From Antrodiella citrinella (Eukaryota; Basidiomycota; Agaricomycetes; Polyporales; Steccherinaceae): a stretch of DNA of 64,000 bases. Each line of letters begins with the position of its first letter. Positions within the stretch are counted from its first letter, which is position 1. The notes under the pieces are model-generated. The model had not been told where the DNA came from. It saw nothing but the letters and a program-made list of their open reading frames with translations, and did no database searches. The stretch lies in contig SGPM01000011.1 in NCBI GenBank assembly GCA_004802725.1, positions 62,001 through 126,000 of the forward strand. The letters are read 5' to 3'. The position numbers and the translations under genes are program-made. Positions 53,398 through 64,000 of the stretch are shown here, in pieces.

Positions 53398-54471
53398 ATG
53401 GACTGGGACGAAGAATATGTTACAACGACACCCCCAATGTATCAACACGAGAGGACTTTTATCCTCCGCAAATTGGTCTCGTNTGGTATCCCTTGCATCC
53501 TATGGGGAGACGATGCCGCAGTATTCGCCCATGCAGTATCTGTCGTACCTGAAGACCAGTATATCCTTGTTCCCGACGCCNTGCTAGATGCCGCTGCATC
53601 ACTTATACAGAAGGATTTCCCGTACTACCTCCCGACCTCCGAAATCTCGCCGTTCTATGAGGAGCCGGGATTCCGACCGTTGGGTGGAACGAANCCCTTT
53701 CCAGACGGCCGTCGCTTCAGACACAAAGACATTCCTAAAGACGATCCTTTCCTGCTTGAATCGGTTNCTTGTCACGTCCTTCTTCTNCCTCAGTCCTATT
53801 ATGGACNGGATGTTCGATCACTGGAACATTTTCAGCAGCTGGTAGTGGACTCGCTGTATGAGGAGTCCAANGCAGGTATCCTTGTCCCCAAGTACCACGC
53901 GTTCCTGGAAGGCTTGNTTAAAATGCTCATGAACCCTCCGACCGGGTTGAGCCCTCCACACATGAGAGGNGGCAACAGCATACCATCCTGCTCCACGAGC
54001 TCATCCATTCTCGCATCCGACCCCCCGAAGACGACGATGATCGGGACCCGTCGGGGTGGCGCGATAAGAAAGTTGGCGAGCTGCTGCCTGTCGAGAAAGA
54101 TATTTTGAGCGAGCTGCAGACGGACAAAGCGCTTTGGTACTTGACTACCCGCTTCGAGTCGGCATTACCTGTCAANTTGCCTGACATCGTCGCCTACAAT
54201 TCGCGGCATGGACTGCACCAGCAGCCTGTATGTGTCTTGTACATCAATATCATAGCGCGAAAATCAACCATACCTTATCTTGTTCATCCAAATAGCTTCA
54301 ACCTGACCGAGGATTTAAGGGACCTGCAACGCCGCTTGTTCATGACAGGTACGTTGCAATTTGTTTAGGAGAGATACCAGACCTGAGTTCGTTTGCACAG
54401 ACAAACATCAACTCGCCCAGCCACAACCCCTATTGTACCGATGCGTCCTCCTCACACTCGAAGTTTTGTGA
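53398..54471 (+). CDS. Hypothetical protein
   Basis: Unrecognised, but clearly coding. It starts MDWDEEYVTTTPPMYQHER at 53398. ILRKLVS, GIPCILWGDDAAVFAHAVS and VVPEDQYILVPDA describe an alpha/beta start that could resemble a nucleotidyltransferase-like fold (speculative). It goes on DFPYYLPTSEISPFYEEPGF, PFPDGRRFRHKDIPKDDPFL, SLEHFQQLVVDSLYEES and YHAFLEGL. Near 53970 (an N) the frame shifts by one base; the continuation HTILLHELIHSRIRPPEDDD, WYLTTRFESALPV and NLTEDLRDLQRRLFM is open. A last intron at about 54350-54401 leads to HQLAQPQPLLYRCVLL and stop 54469. The frame break at an N is most likely a sequencing fault. At least seven Ns fall in the gene. Confidence 0.62.
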
Positions 54472-55194
54472 GCAGAGGCGGTACCGCTACCGGAGGGATT
54501 GGTCGTAGCTTTGGCACGTTATCGCGCATCATTGCACGCTCTGTGTAAAAAGGATACCCGTCGGTGTTCGTTGCTTTTCTCCTCGCCTGTATAATATGTC
54601 TCGACCTATAAGCGTCCGATTCGTACGAGAAAAAAAAGACTCAACATTTGGTTTGACCCAAGGGAACCTGTCCTGACACGTTTTGGCTGAGAGACTGTAT
54701 CAGCGAGGCTGGCGCACGACATAGAGGAGTGGACCCACCTACGAAAGTCGCACACCACGAGTGCAAGGTAGCGTTGTACACATACGCACTCGACGAACAC
54801 ACAACATATTCATGAGAATCGTCATATTCCATTCGACATCTACTGCTCCTACTGTTGCAGCACGAAGCGGGGGTACCATGTACAACAGCAAAAACATGAA
54901 GCATCAAGCAAAGCAAGCGGAACATGAGACTATAGTATGCAGGAAAAGTGCTGAGCGGGGGGTGGTGGGCGTGCTAAGTAGTAAGTGGTCAGGAACTAGT
55001 CATTATAAAGTGTACTGTGAATAAAGAAAGGCCTTGGTGAGGGTGATTACTTTTCTTCGCGTTGGTAATTCTAAGCCGTCTGTCGAGTGGGCGGAGGGGG
55101 ATGATCGTCGAGTGGGAGTGCAGGAAGCAGGTCGCAAGAGAGGAGTGAGAGGGGATCCAAGTGAGGGGTATGGAGGCGGAGGGAAAGAAGGAGC
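54472..55194. other. Intergenic, no supported gene
   Basis: Convergent 3' regions of the hypothetical gene and SSC1. Short frames only. Confidence 0.45.
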
Positions 55195-57529
<2,335 letters not shown>

Positions 57530-58160
57530 GACGAGCAAACGACGAGGAAGGGAGGAAATGGAATGGAGAAGGTGAAAGAGGAGGATGAAGAAGAGTGACG
57601 ACGTAGCAGCTCAAGTTTTCTCCTCGCCAGACCCGCTTATGTCAGCTCTACGCGTACAGGCGCTCGTCGGCAACCCAGCGCTGCGCAGAACATTCCCGAA
57701 CGCCGGCGCTACTCGGATAACTGCCAGCGAGACAATGAGAGAAGCGACTCGACGTGTCAAGCAGGTCAATATCATTCGTTTATGGTACATATACACATCC
57801 AAATAGCAATACACGACGCCGACAGCGAGGCACAAATTCTCGTGTCGAATCCTGCCGTGGAAAAGTCACCGACGGGCAACATTCGAGTCTCAGCCTCCTT
57901 CGCGCGCATCGTAGGTACCAAATACCTGAAAAACAAAATGAGCAAGCCGGTCAACTCAAAGACACGTGAGATTGAGAAGGAGAATATTATCTCATCTCTA
58001 GACTGACGGTCCAAGACCGTAGACTTCAGTGCTTGACTTCTATTCGAGACAACATCTACAGACGAAACAAATAGTGAACTCACATAGGTGGACGTCTTCG
58101 CAACAAAGGGTATCATACATGAGGGAGATATGCAGGAGAACGGTAGCAAGATAGAAGGAG
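57530..58160. other. Promoter of SSC1 and 3' region of the dynactin gene
   Basis: Two minus-strand genes in tandem. Apart from the heat-shock element I see no gene; plus frames (57585-57806, 57782-58006) are antisense and without motifs. Confidence 0.5.
57687..57701. promoter_or_regulatory. Heat-shock element, three perfect units
   Basis: AGAACATTCCCGAAC fits nGAAn-nTTCn-nGAAn exactly, the trimer-binding site of Hsf1. It lies 158 nt upstream of the mitochondrial Hsp70 start codon. Heat induction of SSC1 is established in yeast; here it is inferred from the site. Confidence 0.85.
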
Positions 58161-58957
58161 CTATCGTTCGGCGGGTAGAGGCTGAAATCGCGTGTAGTAC
58201 TGTTTTGTTTGCGATTCTACCATCTCTTGCGTAGACTCCGGTAGGTCCTCGACAAAGCACCCTATGTCAAGATATGTCAGTGTATTGTGTATCACAAATG
58301 ATGGTGTACCTACCTGGTGAACCTGCGAAGAACGCCAAAGCAGGAACGACTGTATTCGGTGGGATAACTGTGTTGTCCGCAATCTTGGCACAGTCTTTGA
58401 TGATGGTGAATTTACCCTGAGTTCATGAGACATCAGTATTAGCATAGGCCATAAAAACATTCCAGAACTAGCTTACAATGACACAGTTTTTGCCAATCTC
58501 GACGTGGTTTCCAATCGTCGCTGCTTCGACGATGGTGTTCGCGCCAATATGTACGTGGTCGCCAATCTTCATTGGATAGTAGTTAAAGTTCCCTCTGTAC
58601 GTCTTATAAGGAGGTCTAAAAACTCTTCAGCACGTTCGTATAAGCTCTAAGGTAATTGCGACTCACCTCATAACGCAACCTTCCCCAATGAGACAGTATC
58701 TCCCGAGAGATATGACCACGGCATGACCGGGTCCAGTGCGACGAAGGTCTCCCCGTATGATTGCACCACTAGAGATGATGGTCTTTCCTCCCAGAATGAT
58801 ATTCTGAGGACCTGCAATAGTGGCGCGTCGAGACACTTTGTTCCCTGTGTCCTGGGGACATCTAAGTATTGCATGCAGCTATCAATCAGACCAGTTCGGC
58901 GATGGTTCTTACCGTTTCAATGTACTCCGCGCGCGTGTAGTAGATCGCGTTCGGCAT
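58161..58957 (-). CDS. DCTN5: Dynactin subunit p25
   Basis: Left-handed beta-helix protein of the dynactin pointed-end complex, needed for dynein cargo (endosome) transport. It starts MPNAIYYTRAEYIET at 58957. Exons joined by short introns give DTGNKVSRRATIAGPQNIIL, SGAIIRGDLRRTGPGHAVVI, SLGRYCLIGEGCVMRPPYKT, NYYPMKIGDHVHIGANTIVE and AATIGNHVEIGKNCVIGKFT. It continues IIKDCAKIADNTVIPPNTVV, PALAFFAGSPGCFVEDLPES and ends QYYTRFQPLPAER at 58161. Hexapeptide-repeat order and length (about 195 residues) match p25 rather than p27. It shares a 98 bp divergent intergenic region with the gene at 59056. Confidence 0.93.
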
Positions 58958-59055
58958 GGTAAGTGAGAGAGACGATGAAAGAGTGACGCGCCGACTCGGC
59001 CGGTTTCTACATCGGGCGCTTCACAGTCTTCACTCCTTTGCCATCAACGAGCACG
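58958..59055. promoter_or_regulatory. Compact bidirectional promoter
   Basis: Only 98 nt separate the start codons of the dynactin p25 gene (minus) and the TMEM70-like gene (plus). It must hold both leaders and both promoters unless these overlap coding DNA. No TATA box seen. Confidence 0.6.
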
Positions 59056-59992
59056 ATGGCGGGCGTGCTTTTACGACCGTCTCAGTTCAGTCCTGCTCGG
59101 GGACTGGTGCTACGCCAATGTCGGGTCTACTCAACACCATCACGGACGTGGACGCTCGGTGCTCTCCCACAGGCTTCGTCGCGAGCTCGGAGAAGCATCT
59201 TCACCTCCGTCCCGAGGTCCAATGTCGCTAACGTACCACCGCCCGCAGCGTCAGAAACAGGCGCAGAACCCATCTCAAATCCTCAGACAACACCTCTCTC
59301 GAACCTCGTCAGCGGGGACTATGTCTACCATGGACCCCTCACACCGACGTTCCGCAAACTCAAAATATTCTCCCTATCGTCATTCTCCCTCTCCGTCATC
59401 ATGACCCCCTTCCTTTTCGTCCTCGAAACCACCTCGGGCCTCCCACTTATTGCACGCGTGGCCCTCGCATCGATTGCGCTCAGCACCAGTGGTGTTTCTA
59501 CCGCATTGGTATCATGGTGCGGTAGTCCATACGTCTCTACCCTTCGATGGCTACCTGCGGAAGGGACGCAAGAAACCGCAATCAACGCTACCGAGACTGT
59601 CGAATTGACCACATACACCCTTCTGCTACACGAGCGCATCACGAAGGTGTACGACGCTGGGTTCCTTGTGCCGGCTAGTCGGCCGTTCGCCACTTGGGAG
59701 CTTGCAGAAGCCTTCCGGATGCCACCTGCTGAAGCTGAGCAGGAGCGTGCGAGCGGGACGCTACCGAGGGAGGAAACCGTCGCTGAGACTTTTGACACGA
59801 AGGGAAAGGTCGTTGGAAGGTGGATCGTCAATTGGGCTGAGGACGGCAGTGGTACTTGCGGTGCGAGCGGAAAAGTCGTCCGGTGAGTTCTGATTCGCTA
59901 GTATGAAGTCTGAGCGGGAATCCCTTGAACAAGTCTCATACCTCAGATACTTCAACGTGCATCAAGAGATCCTTGAGCGACCGTTGCGCTAG
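59056..59992 (+). CDS. Mitochondrial inner-membrane protein, TMEM70/TMEM186-like
   Basis: Probable respiratory-complex assembly factor; TMEM70 assists ATP synthase/complex I assembly in animals. The start MAGVLLRPSQFSPARG (59056) opens an Arg-rich presequence of about 60 residues. The family core follows: VYHGPLTPTFRKLKIFSLSS, first hydrophobic hairpin (FSLSVIMTPFLFVLE), then GLPLIARVALASIALSTSGV and STALVSWCGSPYVSTLRWLP. ETVELTTYTLLLHERITKVY is the conserved post-membrane region. One intron (59884-59945, CG|A) adds YFNVHQEILERPLR and stop 59990. It ends 98 nt from the stop of the convergent LCMT1 gene. The family is assigned by motif resemblance, moderately sure. Confidence 0.78.
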
Positions 59993-60090
59993 CAATGATT
60001 CGGCATCCAATCATTGTCCATCCATCCATTCCGCCACTACGATATTACATTACCTGAATTTACTGCTTCGTGGTCTGTTGTTTCTTGTGG

Positions 60091-61374
60091 CTAAAACCTC
60101 CAATTGCTCCAGCGCGACTTCTGTTCGCCATCTCCGAAAGATTTCCATCCCCAAGTAATCGCATAATGAGCCAAGACGAGCTCGAGCTCCTCCATCTCAT
60201 CTAACAACTCAAGTTGAGAAATCCTGCAAGAAATCATTTAGTACCATTGGGGACAAGTATCGAAAGGACTTCTCACCGCTGCCGTTCGGAGGACTCAATA
60301 CCTGATCTTCTGTAGTCACGTAGTGTAGTAGCATTTGACTCCTCGAAACCATGTTGTAGGAACCGATTCCGAAGAGATTCAAACGTCGGATACGGCTCTG
60401 CACCTGGAAGCTCAACATGCCGTGTCTGTGTGGCGCACAGTCAGTCAACAGGTTTACGTCGTCTATGTTGTCCGACTCACTTTCAGATTGGCAAGCATGA
60501 CCTTCCCAAACGGGTCACTGAGCCCAAACATCTCATAGACGATCCCACCTAACGTCGTGTGACTACCGCTCTGAGAGAAGTAGTCAACAAACCACTGAAT
60601 TAGGCCGGAGGACTGTGCGGGTGTCATGTACACCAAGACACATTCAAATAAGAGTAGTGTTGGGAGGGAAGGGTCCAGTAAGGGAAGTGAAATGGCATCT
60701 TTCGCCTGGAGGAGGGGAGCGAGCGAGGAGGTGGGTGAAGACCGAAGATCGGCAGCGAGGAGGTGGTAGACGGGGGAGCTCAGACCCGTACCCCCACTGA
60801 CTGTTTCATCTAGTCAAAGGAACGCATGTGTAAGAGAGAGTTCAGAGGCATACCGAGGGTCACATCTTCGGGTTTTCCGAGGGCAGCACTGAGATCTCTG
60901 CTCTTTCGGATCGCCATGGCTTTCTTCGTAGTGTTCTCTGCGAAATCGATCTCGATGTACTTTGCTAAAGTCTCTTTACGAGGACCCGTCTGCCTAAATG
61001 TAACAACACTAAGCAAGATAGATCGTATGAAGTGCACGTACGGCAAGCCTCCAGAACCTGGTATCACTCCCTGCTCCGAGGCTAACAATCTGACATTTCT
61101 TGCCCTCCTGCGCTGAGAAGGTGATCCACTGGTTCACCAGATAATCTATCGCTTGAGATCGGACATAAGTCCCTATGTTGATGAGGGGAGGCCGAGCAGA
61201 CTGGTGTTGTGCACCCCGAGGCAAGAAATGCTTGATAAATGGATCATAAAGGTATTGTTTCTGGACTGCGGAAAACCGAGCAATTGCAGCATCGGAATCT
61301 GTCTGACGAACGGCCGCGTCGGTGTCGATCCTCTCGTCGTGGCCATCCATAAACCGTGGAGGAAATGAAGACAT
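60091..61374 (-). CDS. PPM1: Leucine carboxyl methyltransferase 1
   Basis: SAM-dependent enzyme that methylates the C-terminal Leu of the PP2A catalytic subunit, controlling holoenzyme assembly. It starts MSSFPPRFMDGHDERIDTDA at 61374, then DAAIARFSAVQKQYLYDPFI, RPPLINIGTYVRSQAIDYLV and the SAM loop IVSLGAGSDTRFWRLA. The next exons give YIEIDFAENTTKKA, DETVSGGTGLSSPVYHLLAA, LLLFECVLVYMTPAQSSGLI and GGIVYEMFGLSDPFGKVMLA. They end with ELPGAEPYPTFESLRNRFL, ESNATTLRDYRRSG and ISQLELLDEMEELELVLAHY, stopping at 60091. The last intron (GTGAGAAG...TTGCAG, phase 2) is required to reach the C-terminal ELLDE motif. Length of about 340 residues matches the family. Confidence 0.93.
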
Positions 61375-61455
61375 GGTTGTTTTCGTTCAAAGTGAGGATG
61401 GACAAGAAACTTTCGACGGGCCGAGAGCAGTCAAGCCGCAAAAGCAAAAAATAAT

Positions 61456-61564
61456 GGTGTAAGTGGGATTTGAACCCACGCCTGGTTACCCAGATGAGAA
61501 ACCCCGTTGCAGGGCAAGCTGTTACGCTTGAGTCACACGCCTTGGACCGCTCGGCCATCACACC
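61456..61564 (-). tRNA. tRNA-Leu(CAA) with intron
   Basis: The minus strand gives acceptor stem GGTGTGA pairing with TTACACC, a D arm (GGCCGAGCGGTCCAAGGC), anticodon loop CTCAAG (anticodon CAA), a long variable arm (TGGGTAACCA, as in class II tRNAs) and a T arm GTGGGTTCAAATCCCAC; discriminator A. A roughly 28-nt intron follows the base 3' of the anticodon and contains CTTG, complementary to CAAG, as in yeast pre-tRNA-Leu(CAA). The outermost anticodon-stem pair looks mismatched and one pair is G-U. It decodes UUG. The internal B box GGTTCAAATCC is intact. Confidence 0.93.
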
Positions 61565-61819
61565 TTGCAGTCTGAGCAAAATGGTTGAACACGTCGTCCG
61601 AAGCACAATTTCAGGCCAGCGTCTACATTGCCGATCGTTTTCGGCGTCGTCGTGGTAAAAGTCGGCAGTGACGGGTGGCAGCAAGTTGGCACTGTGACTC
61701 TGCTTGCTTTCGGACTTGTACAGTGTACAACACACCTCTGGTCTCTTCTGGTTTTCAGGGTGCCAACGTCGCGTTGCGCGCACAGGAGCTTTACATCGAC
61801 CAAGCGAGACCTTGACTGA
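61565..61819. other. Intergenic between tRNA-Leu and TIM22
   Basis: 255 nt with no motif; upstream regions of the tRNA and of TIM22. Confidence 0.4.
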
Positions 61820-62559
61820 ATGTCTGGCGGGCTTCCTGGTGTTGCACCATTATTCCCAGCGGGGAAGGAACCTCTACCACCAGGATGGACAGAAGAGGAC
61901 CGGGCACAGATGCTCCAGACCCAAAAATTTCAAGGGTACATGCAGATGGCCATGGAGTCGTGCGTGGTTAAAACAGCCATAGCGGGAGGTGGTGGTGAGT
62001 GCTCGTCTGAGCCATGTCTTGTGCAGTTTGGAACACCTCTATAGAACTCTTCGTATACCAGGTTTCGCTATCGGAGCTTTCTTCTCCTTGATGTCGGCAT
62101 CCTTTGCCTACGAAGATCCACTATTACGACAACAGACACAATCTAGCCTGTCCACAACACAAAAAGCGTCTGAAATCTTCAAGGAGATGGGTCGCGGGAT
62201 GTGGAAAAGCGGTAAAGGCTTTGGCAAAGTCGGGGCGCTGTTTGCTGGTATTGAGTGTGTCATTGAGTCAGTGCGTACAATTGTCTTATTTCTCCCTTTT
62301 ATTGTTGTGTTCTGACCGTTATATTTCATAGTATCGCGCCAGGAATGACATGGTCAATCCTGTTGCCGCTGGCTTCGTAGCAGGCGGTGTACTCGCACGT
62401 AATGCAGGGCCCAAGGCAGCATTTGGAGGCGGTATCGCGTTCGCCGCGTTTTCAGCAGTGATTGATCTCTTTCTGCGGAGAGAAACATCAGAGTAAGCTT
62501 TCGACTGTCTTTCGTAATAAACTCAGAGACTCATTTATATATTCTCAGCGATGATTAAT
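61820..62559 (+). CDS. TIM22: Mitochondrial inner-membrane translocase subunit Tim22
   Basis: Channel subunit of the TIM22 complex that inserts carrier proteins into the inner membrane. It starts [20 protein letters not shown] at 61820, then [20 protein letters not shown] (TM1 start). Four exons: introns at 61996-62061, 62270-62330 and 62493-62549. Joins give [60 protein letters not shown] and [20 protein letters not shown], then [20 protein letters not shown], ending ETSDDD at 62557. The GxxxG-rich helices and Cys in IEC match the family. About 180 residues, normal size. Confidence 0.93.
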
Positions 62560-63008
62560 GATTTGTGCACATATACTAGGAACCCCTTCTTAGACCACTA
62601 TCTTACTACGCATAATTTTATTTCCGGATTCCAACTCATGCCAGACGAATCTAGGGTCGAAGGCGATATCGTGACTTCACTGCCTTCTCACTACCAAGCA
62701 CACAGACGCGCCGCGTTCCCATAATGCCCACGAGGATTCTCCATGGACAGCCTTCGCAGGCTATTGCGCTCTGATTTGCTGGACCGCGCTCGGCGCCTCG
62801 TGGCTTTGGTCTTCTGCTTGGTTGTGCCAGCTTTGCACAGGCCTGTGTAGGTCTGCACAAAGCTAACGACATGGCGTCGCGTCGAGAGTATTTAAACTTC
62901 TCCAAATCCAGCGCTTTCTTCATCCACTTGCGCCTCGCAACACCATCACTCCGCCCGCCTCCCTATTGTTTGCACTGACAATAAGTTCATACACTTCCGC
63001 TTGACAAC
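62560..63008. other. Intergenic between TIM22 and the last gene
   Basis: 3' region of TIM22 and a promoter with TATTTAAA at 62889-62896, about 113 nt before the next ATG. No gene seen. Confidence 0.5.
62889..62896 (+). promoter_or_regulatory. TATA-like element
   Basis: TATTTAAA about 113 nt upstream of the ATG at 63009, followed by a pyrimidine-rich leader. Confidence 0.45.
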
Positions 63009-63824
63009 ATGTCGCAGGAACCTTGTGCGTAATTGTTCTGGTTGCTGCATGACTTTCCGAGCCTCATCTAATTGTATACTTGTTGTCTACAGCCGTCTTT
63101 CGCTATACCCTTCCCATCCATCTCGCCATAGTCTTCACTGCCATCATCGTATCTTTCATCTACGACAACTCGCCCTGGGACACCTTTGTCTCAATCAATG
63201 TCGGCATAGCGTCCATCATCGCGTTCATCGACTCAAGCCCAGAGGCTGCGCCGGTCGCGAAACCCGCTGTCAAGCCTGAGGAAGACGTTCCACCTCCACA
63301 ACCCAAACGGGCTCACTTTTGGGATAGACCTCTTCATATGCCCGAAGAGCCATGGGAGGATATCAACGACGAATTCGCCGGGTATACGGGTCCTCGCTAC
63401 GCCCACTTGCCACAGTGCCAACCAACAGGGAGCGGACCGCGATACGAACTTTCCACTTCTCGTCGTCGCGGTACACTATCCACCGTATCGGTCGACGCCG
63501 TATATGATTTCGTGAGTGTTCGAAGCACATGGTGTCAGTCAAAGCTGCCATGATGCTGAATAAATCTTTGGTTTTCAGAAGGATGGCGATAGTTATGAGC
63601 GAGAACCTATAGATATAACGGTGTTTCATTCTGGATCCCGGTATCGTGAATCCCAGAAGCAAGGAGGAAGTGTCTCTGACGCTGTGGGCGCAAGTGAGTA
63701 TTCAGCCGGACTTGACTATCATATCCGACTAATCAATCCTCTCCCGACAGTATTGTTACTATGCTTCCTTGTGTGCCTCCTAGGAGCAGTGATACATTGG
63801 TGTCCATCGTCCGATCTGCCGTAA
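63009..63824 (+). CDS. Hypothetical membrane protein
   Basis: Unrecognised. Exon 1 is MSQEP plus one base (63009-63024), then an intron to 63092. Exon 2 reads SVFRYTLPIHLAIVFTAIIV (TM1), FIYDNSPWDTFVSINVGIA and SIIAFIDSS (TM2), followed by a Pro-rich segment KPAVKPEEDVPPPQPKR and HFWDRPLHMPEEPWEDIN. Later exons (introns at about 63511-63577 and 63695-63749) give KDGDSYEREPIDITVFHSGS and a C-terminal TM3, ILLLCFLVCLLGAVIHWC, ending at 63822. About 205 residues. Two N-terminal and one C-terminal TM segments with a cytosolic or luminal Pro-rich loop. Confidence 0.72.
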
Positions 63825-64000
63825 CCCTATACCGTTTCTTCATCTCCAGCTTTTCAAGTCTTCCTTCATCTAATAGTCTACTTTTGTTTTCTATGGCTCC
63901 ACTTCTACATCGACTCCGTCAATTTCATCCTATACGTGATGATACATGCTGGATGCGTACCTCTCAGTGTCTGCGCCTCGTGATCGCACAGTCTCAGGAT
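63825..64000. other. 3' region at window end
   Basis: T-rich 3' untranslated-type sequence; no gene seen before the edge. Confidence 0.5.

Overview
The window is nuclear DNA from a filamentous basidiomycete, most likely an agaricomycete. Nearly every gene is broken by many 48-65 nt introns with GTRNGT donors, CTRAY branch points and YAG acceptors. The gene content also fits: a peptidase-inhibitor-I66 (mycospin-like) gene, F-box/LRR genes, a fungal TRK transporter, a Yip4 homologue and FMN-dependent flavocytochrome b2-type enzymes. The sequence is clean except for about 42.8-54.2 kb, which carries scattered Ns and one run of Ns at 52.44-52.66 kb, so frame breaks there need care.

Layout. 0-0.64 kb: 5' part of an intracellular GH3 beta-glucosidase (minus). 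1.8-12.1 kb: two divergent flavocytochrome b2-type 2-hydroxyacid dehydrogenases (minus at 1.8-4.0, plus at 9.6-12.1) flank a YIP4 gene and an isocitrate lyase/PEP mutase superfamily enzyme. This combination could serve glyoxylate/oxaloacetate-to-oxalate metabolism. 13.3 kb: small secreted-type protein A. 14.3-19.2 kb: eIF4G. 19.75-22.75 kb: a truncated I66 inhibitor pseudogene and secreted-type protein B, arranged divergently. 23.8-27.5 kb: CSC1/OSCA-like channel. 28.1-29.9 kb: F-box/LRR pseudogene. 30.1 kb: YIH1/IMPACT. 31.7-34.5 kb: alpha-arrestin. 34.9-38.6 kb: TRK potassium transporter. 39.5-40.6 kb: GT8 glycosyltransferase. 41.7-45.4 kb: secreted-type protein C and an intact I66 inhibitor, again divergent. 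45.9-48.7 kb: two lineage-type hypothetical genes. 48.9-50.4 kb: APH-fold kinase. 50.6-52.9 kb: F-box/LRR gene with an internal duplication and frame breaks. 53.4-54.5 kb: hypothetical protein. 55.2-57.5 kb: mitochondrial Hsp70 with a perfect heat-shock element. 58.2-60.0 kb: dynactin p25 and a TMEM70-like mitochondrial protein sharing a 98 bp promoter. 60.1-61.4 kb: LCMT1/PPM1. 61.5 kb: intron-containing tRNA-Leu(CAA). 61.8 kb: TIM22. 63.0 kb: hypothetical membrane protein.

The most unusual structure is an inverted duplication of a divergent gene pair, [secreted-type protein | I66 protease inhibitor], at 19.75-22.75 kb and 41.7-45.4 kb. Exons, introns, intergenic DNA and core promoters are all recognisably shared. 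In the 20 kb copy the inhibitor has lost about 467 bp (promoter-proximal region, exon 1 and the start of exon 2), and the secreted protein has a 2-nt frameshift near its C-terminus. A third family member (A) lies at 13.3 kb. Exon boundaries given here were derived by eye from splice motifs, reading frame and paralogue comparison. No database search was run.
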